Source of the DNA: Zygnema cylindricum
Taxonomy: Eukaryota > Streptophyta > Zygnematophyceae > Zygnematales > Zygnemataceae
Reading direction: 5' to 3'
Assembly: GCA_037447655.1 (NCBI GenBank)
Contig: JBBHKE010001395.1
Coordinates: 682,001 to 746,000 of the forward strand
Length of the DNA: 64,000 nucleotides
Shown here: positions 56,653 through 64,000 of the stretch, piece by piece
Layout of the letters: every line of letters begins with the position of its first letter
Position numbering within the stretch: the stretch's first letter is position 1
Program-made: the position numbers and the translations under genes
The notes under the pieces: generated by a model
What the model was told of the DNA's origin: nothing
The model's input: the letters and a program-made list of their open reading frames with translations, nothing else
The model's database searches: none

Positions 56653-57118
56653 CAGAGGTCGCAAAAGTCAAAATTTTAGATAACCGAAACCGACCGTTTT
56701 TTTTTTCAAAATCTGAGTACCCTACACCCGACTGGGTTATGTCACTCTTCTAAATTGTTAACCGTTAACCGAAACGCGTTTACAAAAATAAAAGCTAACC
56801 GAAACTCGATTTCTCGCGACTAATCGTACTTGCCCGTACCCGAATAAGTACAGATTTAGTGGTACATCTCCCGTATACCTTCCAAGATAACAAGAGTACA
56901 AAGTACAATAATGTTGGATCTGTATGGACAATACAAAATTTTCATTTTTTTTTTCATTTTTTGCTTACCCGACCGTAACCTTTTTTTTTTTTTTTCTGTG
57001 AATCAACCGCCCGAATCCGCCCGGCCCCCCAAATTTGGCAACCGAATCCGTTCCGGATCCGACGCGGGCAGCCGGTTAACGGTCGGTCACGGTTTCGGTT
57101 GACCGTTTGCGACCTCTG
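56653..57118. mobile_element. hAT-like non-autonomous element 4
   Basis: CAGAGGTCGCAAA...TTTGCGACCTCTG with 8-bp flanks CTGAACCT (56645-56652) and TTGAACCT (57119-57126), one mismatch. Interior sequence is colinear with elements 1 and 3, including GGTTAACGGTCGGTCAC. Non-coding. Confidence 0.82.
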
Positions 57119-57126
57119 TTGAACCT

Positions 57127-57599
57127 ACTGCACTGATCGCTGACAACCTCTGACAGTGAAGTCAAAATTTTGTTCTTCATCCGTACCAACCTAATTTTTT
57201 CTTGAAAAAAATACGAACTTCTGTCGGTTGTCTAGAAAGTCCCCGTCGGAAAATTCCAACCGTTAACCGTTAAGTGTCAAATCCACACGGATGTTCCGCC
57301 GGTGACCACGGAACCGTTCGATCTAGAGAGAGCTTGCCTTTCATTGGCAACAATAATGGTACCGCAATAATTACCGTCAGGATTTATCTTTTGGCGGGAA
57401 TCGAACGGCCATAAACTGCTCCCGCACGATTGTTCGATCGAGAATAGCCTCGACGCAGCAGGATGATTGAAAAGTACGAATGCTGCACGAAATCAGCATA
57501 CCGTATGCGAATTGCCGCATAAAATGTTCAGGTGGGTGCTATTCTCACTGTTTTGCTTTGTTATCATGTGTACGGCGGGTAAATATTCCTTTGACCCTA
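57127..57599. other. No recognisable feature
   Basis: Mixed-composition sequence. Short open frames (for example around 57480-57731) overlap repeat R3 and carry no domain. Confidence 0.5.
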
Positions 57600-57765
57600 C
57601 GCGTACGGAAAATTACAAGAGGCGCACGTGTCACCTGTCCTGACAACGATGGAAAATGTCGGTCTTTCAATAGGGAGCGTAAAGTTTCCCAATTGTCACA
57701 AACTAGAGGACACGTGGATAACATCGGATAATGACCTCCAAAATAAAAGTTGACTTTTGTAGTAT
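57600..57765. repeat. Repeat R3, second copy
   Basis: Colinear with 361-510: ACAAGAGGCGCACGTGTCAC, GAGCGTAAAGTTTCCC and GAGGACACGTGGATAAC. It lacks the GGGTGGCGTTCC element that follows the other copy. Confidence 0.8.
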
Positions 57766-57819
57766 TTTGAAAGGTACAGTACTGTAGGGTATTGTACTGT
57801 ATTGCATGTTTCAAAAAAG

Positions 57820-58206
57820 TAAAAATCTCATGCATAATGTGCGCATAAAATCCGATTTTTTTAACGCAACATGCCTGAGCAGGCTGCCACGCGTACAAAC
57901 TCTTTACAGGCTAAATTCATTGCCACCGTCCATACCGCAAAATGATCATCGAATCTTTAAATTTTGTCTTTTTGGAACCCTTATCGTAGGCCTCGTACGA
58001 ACACCGACAAATTTCAGAGTTTCGAAAATTTACCATCTCCTGTACTTTTTGCGTACTTAGCGCCAAAGAAATTGTACGGCTACTTACACAAAGGTACAAG
58101 AGCTTCCGGTTTTTAACAGTTCTTTTTCTTCTTAATTATGTATATACAATACGGACGAAACACTCGCACGTTTGTCACGGTAAAGTACAGTACACAGTGT
58201 TATATA
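57820..58206. repeat. Repeat R2, copy without the P1 insertion
   Basis: Runs from TAATGTGCGCATAAA through ACGCAACATGCC directly into GCAGGCTGCCACGCGTAC, where the first copy (14836-16330) has P1 inserted. Useful as an empty site. Confidence 0.82.
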
Positions 58207-58602
58207 CCATAGTTCAAAAGTAGGTGAAAGTAGGCCCATACAATATGCCTATTGTATGCAAAACATACAATATGACCTTAAGACCCATATTGTATTTGGA
58301 CCTATTCGGACCAATTAAAACATTCGGACCAAAAATTGAACCAATTAAAACATTCGGACCAAAATTTTTTATTTACACCGTCAGCGTATAACATACCCGG
58401 ATGAAAGTGGATGAAAACTTGATACCATATATTGTGACACATGACATGAAATGGCACTGTTTGCACGCTCACAAAGCAGGCATAACATATATGTATTAAT
58501 TCTTCTTTTTCTTGACAATTTTTGGCCTTCGAGAACATGGAAACACATTCATCGGCATGTTAAAGAAACCGCGATTCATGCGTTTTTCATGTCCTCTACC
58601 AT
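58207..58602. other. No recognisable gene; 27-bp tandem duplication
   Basis: A two-unit repeat of AACCAATTAAAACATTCGG lies around 58308-58362. Nothing else recognised before the assembly gap. Confidence 0.5.
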
Positions 58603-58612
58603 NNNNNNNNNN
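58603..58612. other. Assembly gap (10 N)
   Basis: Ten undetermined bases. The gap abuts the outer end of an inverted repeat, a structure that commonly breaks assemblies. The true gap size may differ. Confidence 0.99.
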
Positions 58613-58824
58613 GTGCCACTTATCGATAATCGTAATTACGAAAAAAGCGGTGGATTTTGTAGAAAAGAGGCATGTGTGAACAGTGTAACACCTAGACTGC
58701 CAACGCTAACTTTCTATTGTTAAGAGTTGAGGTTAACCGCCAGAGTTTAACTTTTAGGCTGTCGACACATGCCTCTTTTTTACAAAATTCACCGCTTTTT
58801 TTGTAACTGCGATTAAGTGCCACA
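58613..58824. repeat. Inverted repeat next to the gap
   Basis: The arms 58613 to about 58682 (GTGCCACTTATCG...GAGGCATGTGT) and about 58764-58824 (ACACATGCCTC...AAGTGCCAC) are inverted copies with about 80 bp between them. Probably a small fold-back or MITE. Confidence 0.8.
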
Positions 58825-59052
58825 TGTAATGCCACATTCACAGCCTTTTCCTGCACCGTTAGTACTCGGGCATATTTGCATTGCTGTCTAGGTGGAATAG
58901 CAGATCCAGAATGTTCCAATAAAGACATTTCCACGTCAGTAGAGTACAACACAGTGTTCAATTGTCGCATCAGATTTGCTCAGGTTCCGAGTCAGATTCG
59001 TAACCATCGTTTCATGATTGCCACGTCCTTTTCCGACACTTACACCGTAATG

Positions 59053-59267
59053 TACACCGTGAATTAGCGTCAATGTTTTTTTCGCCACTTAAAACATTTT
59101 TTCTCCGTACACAGCTGTCGGATTTTCAATTTGAGACCGCCAATTGGAGTTGAGAATTGTTATCTTTCAATCGCAACCGTCAGATCCACAATGTGACAAG
59201 TGTGTACGGAGAAAAGATGTTTTAGGTGGCGAAAAAAGCATTAATGCTAATAGCTATTCACCGTGTA
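59053..59267. mobile_element. Short inverted-repeat element R4, copy 1
   Basis: About 215 bp with roughly 55-bp inverted arms: TACACCGTGAATTAGCG...TTTTTTCGCCACTTAAAACA at the left and the inverted equivalent at the right. Non-coding MITE. A related copy is at 60996-61217. Confidence 0.75.
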
Positions 59268-60551
59268 GTTTGGAACTGTTGCGAATCCATGAAACCATAT
59301 AATGAATCCTGGAGTATTGATCTGTCCACTTGGCGTATCTCGCACGTGTTATTATACTGTCCTCATAGAATCAGATTCGACAATCACTGTGCAGTTGCGC
59401 TGTTGCTGCCAGGTGTCTGCCAGCTGTACATGAATGCACATTATTGGTTAATGCAGTGCGAGATGTAGACGGAAACCTGTTCAGGCAATGTAGCTTTTTG
59501 GCTTTTTGGAATCAATTAAATTGCCTCTGTCATAGTGTTTGTACGGTCAAAGTTGCATTAGATATTCCCGATCTTGTACATGTGTGAAACAGGAAAAAGA
59601 ATGAACCGCAGCAACACATATAACTGCATATCGTTACTACACCGCGCATCGTTATTAGTGTCAAAGTTTAAATAGTTTGTAAGTAAATATACCGTCATTG
59701 ACGCTAACTAAGAATTTGAAAAAAAAAAAAAAAAAAAAATTATTATAATTTCAGTGTTAACGCTAATTTGGAACAGCAAAAATGGAAAAATTTCTGTACG
59801 ATTATATACATTATTATATGTATCCGTACAAAATATAAAAAATCGTACACCGTAGTGAAATTTAAATATCCGTACATGTCAGACTTATTTACATGTCAGA
59901 CCAATCCCGTTTTTTTAGCGCACGTTCCTATGCGAACGCGTCCGATTTAATTCATTTTTTGTAAAATTTTCACTTGAAAAGGTACATTTATGTACGGTCT
60001 GACATCGACCGTACACCACGCTATTTAGATCTTATTGAACTTTAGTTCTTTACGCTATTTTGTACGGTACCTCAATTAACTTCAAGGAAAAATTAAAATC
60101 ATGTATCCTATTTGAGGAAAAAAACCAAAATTTTAAGAACCCAAATTAGTGACTTTGACAGTAATAAAGATGCGCGGTGTAGCGTTGTAGATTTAATGAA
60201 AGTAACACCTGAACAACTGATAAAAAATTGTCTTCGCACCTATCAAACGGCAATCGTGGTATGAATCGAAAGAGCGTCGAGAAAGTATTTTTTTACTATT
60301 TTTTCGTGTACCTTGTAGGCCGATTGAGTGAGAGGGAAGCCATGGCTAAAAGTTATAAAATTAGTGACGTCACAAGTGAGCATGACGGCGAAATATTAGA
60401 AAAAACTAATTGTTTACAATGCCATATAAAATCAAATTTTTACAACGTCACAAAAATATCGGCGTCCGCAATTTTGATATACAACCGTCGCAAGAACACG
60501 TTGAGAATTTTTACGGAGAATTTTCACTAAAAACCAAAGCTACATCGCTAA
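59268..60551. other. No recognisable gene
   Basis: AT-rich, with a 19-bp A run near 59720 and GTAC-rich short palindromes. Open frames up to about 100 codons (for example 60228-60530) have no recognisable domain and low-complexity composition. Confidence 0.5.
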
Positions 60552-60995
60552 GGGTAAAGCCCCATGTGATTGTAACTTAGCGAACTTGTTTTGTATTCTA
60601 GCAAAGATTCTCTGTACGTGACTTTCAAAGTGTCCCAATGTGTAACAAACGAAATTGTTACTTAAGGGTGTGATGATTTTATATGAGGAAAATGCCCGTG
60701 ACGGATGTCAACATCTACAATATGTCTTGACGTACCTCATTTTTAAATATTTTGGTACGTCGCATGTCTTTGCGTGACATTATAGACGCACCACCTTCCA
60801 AGAGTGAACGAACAAGATGCTTTCGCGGTTGCCTCTCTTATCCGATCACGATGAATGTGCATAGAATTCTTGAAGCCCTTGCAAAATACATAACATTTTT
60901 TTGTTGGGCGTGTTTGTTGTATTCTTCCCTGCGTGACTTGGTTCGCGCACATGGGGTAGCACTTGGCGGTGCCTACCTCCACTAGTGACGCGAAG

Positions 60996-61217
60996 TACAC
61001 CTTGTATTGCTATGAGCGTTATTTTTTTTTTTTGCCACTTAAAAAAAATTCTCTCCGTGCACACGTGTCGGATTAAGGATTCGACGTTTGCAATTGAAAC
61101 GCAAGATTATCAGCTTATCATCAGCGGTCTCTAATTGAAAATCGGACAAATGTGTACAGAGAAAACATGTTTTGAGTGGCTAAGAAATCATTAACACTAA
61201 TAGCCATACACGGTGTA
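60996..61217. mobile_element. Short inverted-repeat element R4, copy 2
   Basis: The arms contain TGCCACTTAAAAAAAATTCT and the inverted AACATGTTTTGAGTGGC, with ends TACACC and GGTGTA. Diverged from copy 1. Confidence 0.65.
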
Positions 61218-61475
61218 GTGAAGCTTGGAGTGAAGGAGAGGCAAGGTGAACAAGGTTAGAGAGATGCTAGCTGCAGTGGCGTCGTGCCTTTGCAGATTCT
61301 TCATTTTCCCATGATATGGCATTACACCGTTGAGACCCTTGCAAAAAAAAATCCGTACAAGAGGCAAGCGGACAAAAAGAAACATCCTCGTACTTCTTTT
61401 GTCGTTGAAAACTCTTGAAAAATTTAGACACGTGCGAATATGCTTTTCTATTTGTGAAAACGGTGTTACCTTATT

Positions 61476-61500
61476 TAAAACACATCGCCGATGTGTTTTA
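61476..61500. other. 12-bp-stem hairpin in P2
   Basis: TAAAACACATCG pairs perfectly with the following CGATGTGTTTTA with a single-base loop. It occupies the hairpin position of the related elements but has a changed stem sequence. Confidence 0.8.
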
Positions 61501-61679
61501 AGATGAGTTTGAAGATGCAGTGCAAAACTACAACTTGTCGTACATCTGGAAGATGACTCAAATTGTACTCTATATTTTTGCGATAACTTTGTACGGTCAT
61601 AAATCTAGAATTACGGCGGTCAGTCTTTGAGGAAAACGACAAAAATATCCCTTACTTAGCCACATGGGCCGTGCCCTAA

Positions 61680-62268
61680 ATTGCGGTTAAATCCTATTCT
61701 CAGTGTTGTGTAGTTCATGGTGTTGTGTATCGGTTGCTTGTTACGAGGAATCGATATATCGGTTCAACGGAACAGAGCTTTATGTTTGTATTATCTACGC
61801 GGCCAGTGGTAAGTGCCCAGAATCTGACGTCATTCAATGGGGCCCATGATTCGGGTCAACATTTTTGCCCCAAAAAAAAAAGGCGTTTTTATGACCCAGT
61901 GGCCCCCAGCCCGTACGGAATCTGCTTTGAAAAATCGACCTTACGCCGATATTTTACTGTTGTCCGTACTTCCATACACGTACTTACAATTTCACGTGGT
62001 ACAGTCAAAAGTAAAGACGTCTATAGTCCAGGTAGACTTTCAAACTGTACAGACCGTGTGCGAAGCCGCGAATAAATTTGTCGTATAGTGTGTCAGTGGT
62101 CTTAAAACCTTGTGGCTCCAGATTTTGGATTACGCGTGAGCTGTCCGGGTCGGACCAGACAGTCAAAAACAGACGGCCAGAGTTGACAATGCACTCCAGT
62201 CCGGCAATTTCTCTCCTTTTCAATTTGTCGTTATTGAACAACGCATACTAAATAAAGTTTTCCACTAA
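61680..62268. other. No recognisable gene
   Basis: Open frames of up to 116 codons on the plus strand overlap each other in different frames and have no recognised domain. Confidence 0.5.
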
Positions 62269-62546
62269 GGGTATTTTCGCATGTGCTAAAGTTACAGTTA
62301 TTTTCTGTCGTTTTCCTCCATAACTTAGAAAAAAACGAGAAAATCAGCAGCCGTACCAAAAAATAGAAATTACCACCGTACAAGTTGCGTTACCCTGAAA
62401 CGTTATACGCACAGGAGTTTGTCGTCTAGTGCGAGACAATTTGTCGTCTAGGGCGATACAATTTGTCGTCTAGCGCGATACAATTTGTCGTTTAGTGCAT
62501 TTCGACCCACTTTCGCGTCCTTTCAACACATGTTCAAACTTTACAT

Positions 62547-62570
62547 CAAATCACCTCGCGAGGTGATTTG
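62547..62570. other. Perfect 24-bp palindrome in P5, first copy
   Basis: CAAATCACCTCG followed directly by its exact inverse. The equivalent hairpins sit in P1, P2 and P3. Confidence 0.9.
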
Positions 62571-63133
62571 AAATAAAGTCCAATGAGGTGAGCGAATAGG
62601 CAGGCACTGTCGCACGTGTCTGACCGTGCAAAACTGTACTTTTATAAGTAAAAAAGTAAAATAATGATTTAATAGAATCGCGCTCGCACGTGAAATCGCA
62701 CTAAACGAAATATCAATCACGTCGAAAAAAAGCCGTTCGCATAACTCTCGTCCGTCGACAGCATCGTCGTCAGTGTGAACATTAACTGACATTCAGCGCG
62801 ACAAATAATACTTGACGTCAAAACTATACGGACTGACAGATTTTGTACTTCTACGTAATTTAGTGTTCATAATCTCAGCGCGGATATTTATTGCCGACAT
62901 AACCCAATATAGAGTACTTAAATAAATTAGAGTAAACTTCCTCTGTGAAAAAGTTCTATCACATAAATTAGAGTTCATTACTCTAATTGTTTTTTTTTGT
63001 TTTTTTACTCTAATTTTTTCATTACTCTAATTACGATTCGCGGTGTAGTTTGTCGTCTAGTGCCATACAATTTGTCGTTTAGCGCATTTCGACCCACTTT
63101 CGCGTCCTTTCAACACATGATCAAACTTTACAT

Positions 63134-63157
63134 CAAATCACCTCGCGAGGTGATTTG
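63134..63157. other. Perfect 24-bp palindrome in P5, second copy
   Basis: Identical to 62547-62570, within the duplicated 165-bp segment. Confidence 0.9.
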
Positions 63158-63660
63158 AAATAAAGTCCAATAAGGTGAGCGAATAGGCAGACACTGTCGC
63201 ACGTGTCTGAAGTTTTTTACATTTTTTGTGCGCGGAGTAGCAAAAAACAAACCGCACGTTTTCAGCCTGTGCGTAATGTTTTGCGTGCGCTGATCCGTAC
63301 AAAGGCCGTCTCTCTCAAAAACACGTGTCTTCACACATACGACGTATGAAAAATATTGGCCACCTTTCGGCAAGTGGGAAGATGATAAACGAAACCTTAA
63401 ATTATTTTAGGGTTTCGACACGTCAACAATTTGGCATACGGACATTACGAAGTAACAAAAACTGTACAGCGTGCGGAGAAACGACTCAAATTGAAGGCGA
63501 GTGGAAGTTTCGCCTCATTTTATGCACCAATTCATCTGTCACAATACTTAGTACACGTCTACGTAAGTCACGTTTTTAAGTGACAAGTTATTTGCGTTTA
63601 CATCTGTTAAGATTCCTAGAATCGGGGGATAGAATGGACGATCCCAATAAAGGGATTGAT

Positions 63661-63732
63661 AAGCCGGCCAGGATTTGAACCTGGGACCTTTCACTTTAGC
63701 TGTGAATGTACTAACCACTGTACCACCAGCTC
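63661..63732 (-). ncRNA. tRNA-like cloverleaf inside the TRIM LTR
   Basis: 72 nt that fold into a full cloverleaf. The acceptor GAGCTGG pairs with CCGGCTT; positions 8-9 are TG; the D stem GTAC/GTAC has loop AGTGGTTA; the anticodon stem TTCAC/GTGAA has loop AGCTAAA; the variable loop is AGGTC; the T stem CCAGG/CCTGG has loop TTCAAAT. All 21 stem positions pair (two G-U). A-box-like (TGGTACAGTGG) and B-box (GGTTCAAATCC) sequences are present. Position 33 is G instead of the invariant U and the anticodon would be CUA, so it is very unlikely to be a working tRNA. It lies in the sense orientation of the element. Confidence 0.8.
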
Positions 63733-63754
63733 AGATGTTACGCTGGTGGGTCCA

Positions 63755-63764
63755 TTTTTATATA
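63755..63764 (-). promoter_or_regulatory. TATA box in the TRIM LTR
   Basis: The minus strand TATATAAAAA ends 22 bp before the first base of the tRNA-like sequence, so a Pol II start at the usual 25-30 bp would fall at or next to the cloverleaf 5' end. Confidence 0.55.
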
Positions 63765-63880
63765 GGTTTTAGTGTGGATTGTACCACAATTCCGGGTATC
63801 GATCAGCACGTTTTACGTACGTCAACACCCCCCCTTGAGAGGTAGCCGGTCATAATTGTCCATGTAAACCTAGTCCCCCT

Positions 63881-63893
63881 GGCTCCGATACCA
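63881..63893 (-). promoter_or_regulatory. Primer-binding site of the TRIM
   Basis: The minus strand TGGTATCGGAGCC abuts the second LTR and differs at one position from the complement of the initiator tRNA-Met 3' end. Confidence 0.88.
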
Positions 63894-64000
63894 TGTTAAG
63901 ATTCCTATAATCGGGGGATAGAATGGACGATCCCAATAAAGGGATTGATGAGCCGGCCTGGATTTGAACCTGGGACCTTTCACTTTAGCTGTGAATGTAC
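63894..64000 (-). repeat. 5' LTR of the TRIM (partial)
   Basis: Starts TGTTAAGATTCCTATAATCG on the plus strand. It includes the 3' half of a second tRNA-like copy, whose last acceptor base is changed to restore a G-C pair, while one T-stem position is mismatched. Continues beyond the window. Confidence 0.88.

Larger units (their letters stand above)
60552..61676. mobile_element. TAA-type TIR element P2, containing an R4 copy
   Basis: The ends GGGTAAAGCCCCATGTGA and GCCACATGGGCCGTGCCC are flanked by TAA (60549-60551 and 61677-61679). The hairpin at 61476-61500 and flanking AGTTTGAAGATG match P1. The R4 element at 60996-61217 is nested inside. Non-coding. Confidence 0.82.
62269..63250. mobile_element. 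TIR element P5, inverted and rearranged
   Basis: GGGTATTTTCGCATGTGC follows TAA, and the next 80 bp are the inverse of the right end of P1 (the GTCGTTTTCCTCC and ACTTAG landmarks). A segment of about 165 bp with the hairpin is present twice, at 62460-62630 and 63050-63212. The far end of the element was not found, so the limits are approximate. Confidence 0.55.
63605..63827 (-). repeat. 3' LTR of the TRIM
   Basis: Minus-strand order: 5' portion with the TATA box (63764-63755), tRNA-like sequence (63732-63661), then a hairpin-forming CAATCCCTTTATTGGGAT and the terminal TCTTAACA. The visible 107 bp of the other LTR match it with a few changes. Confidence 0.88.
63605..64000 (-). mobile_element. 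TRIM: miniature LTR retrotransposon with tRNA-like LTRs (truncated by window end)
   Basis: A minus-strand element of minimal size. One LTR is complete (63605-63827, 223 bp, TG...CA ends), the internal region is only 66 bp (63828-63893), and the second LTR begins at 63894 and is cut at 64000. The internal region consists of a minus-strand purine tract (CCTCTCAAGGGGGG, 63828-63841) and a primer site complementary to the initiator tRNA-Met 3' end, with about 40 bp between. No coding capacity, so movement would depend on another element. Expected full length is about 512 bp. The base string before the left LTR is ACATC, the predicted target duplication. Confidence 0.85.

Noticed and set aside
60228-60530. 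100-codon open frame as a small gene
   Set aside because: No similarity recognised, AT-biased composition, no splice or promoter context; chance frame in AT-rich DNA.
63661-63732. A functional amber-suppressor tRNA gene (CUA anticodon)
   Set aside because: Position 33 is G rather than the near-invariant U, and the sequence lies within an LTR, so a tRNA-derived element part is the better reading.

Overview
The window is eukaryotic nuclear DNA that is AT-rich and almost wholly repetitive. A 10-base run of N marks a scaffold gap. The only host-gene signal is a plus-strand leucine-rich-repeat (LRR) receptor remnant of plant type, in pieces between 19065 and 25774. Its LxxLxLxxNxFxGPIP spacing, DPCC N-cap and single transmembrane segment point to a streptophyte (land plant or charophyte). 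A stramenopile with plant-type LRR proteins cannot be excluded from sequence alone. I found no kinase domain, rRNA, CRISPR array or intact host gene.

Layout. 1-3916: dispersed repeats, minisatellites and one end of a terminal-inverted-repeat (TIR) element. 3917-14380: nested fold-back elements. FB-1 (8-bp target site duplication, TSD) contains FB-A1 (8-bp TSD), which contains a 6.4-kb copia retrotransposon (copia-A), a hAT-like element and a small TTA/TAA-type TIR element. 14876-18486: two TTA-type TIR elements, one holding a hAT-like insertion. 19065-25774: LRR receptor remnant whose introns hold a 1.9-kb 15-bp satellite, pure pyrimidine and purine tracts and another TIR element. 25879-31867: copia-B, minus strand, TSD TGTTT, 100 bp past the transmembrane exon. 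33577-53461: FB-A2, interrupted by copia-C (TSD CTTGC), which is itself interrupted three times: copia-D in its left LTR, a non-autonomous element E in gag, and a solo LTR F in integrase. Copia-D carries a further solo LTR G. 53462-63250: more TIR elements and diverged copies of repeats seen earlier. 63605-64000: a miniature LTR element (TRIM) cut by the window end.

The autonomous elements share one system. Copia-A, -C and -D are one family. Their primer-binding site matches the anticodon stem-loop of initiator tRNA-Met rather than its 3' end (the half-tRNA priming known from Drosophila copia and yeast Ty5), and gag is open from an ATG inside the 5' LTR straight through that site. The non-coding element E carries the same primer site, so it could be mobilised in trans. 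Copia-B and the TRIM use the ordinary tRNA 3'-end site. All autonomous copies are broken by stops and frameshifts. E has almost identical LTRs and is the youngest event.

The most unusual object is the TRIM. Each LTR is about 223 bp, the internal region is only 66 bp, and the LTR contains a complete 72-nt tRNA-like cloverleaf in sense orientation just downstream of a TATA box.
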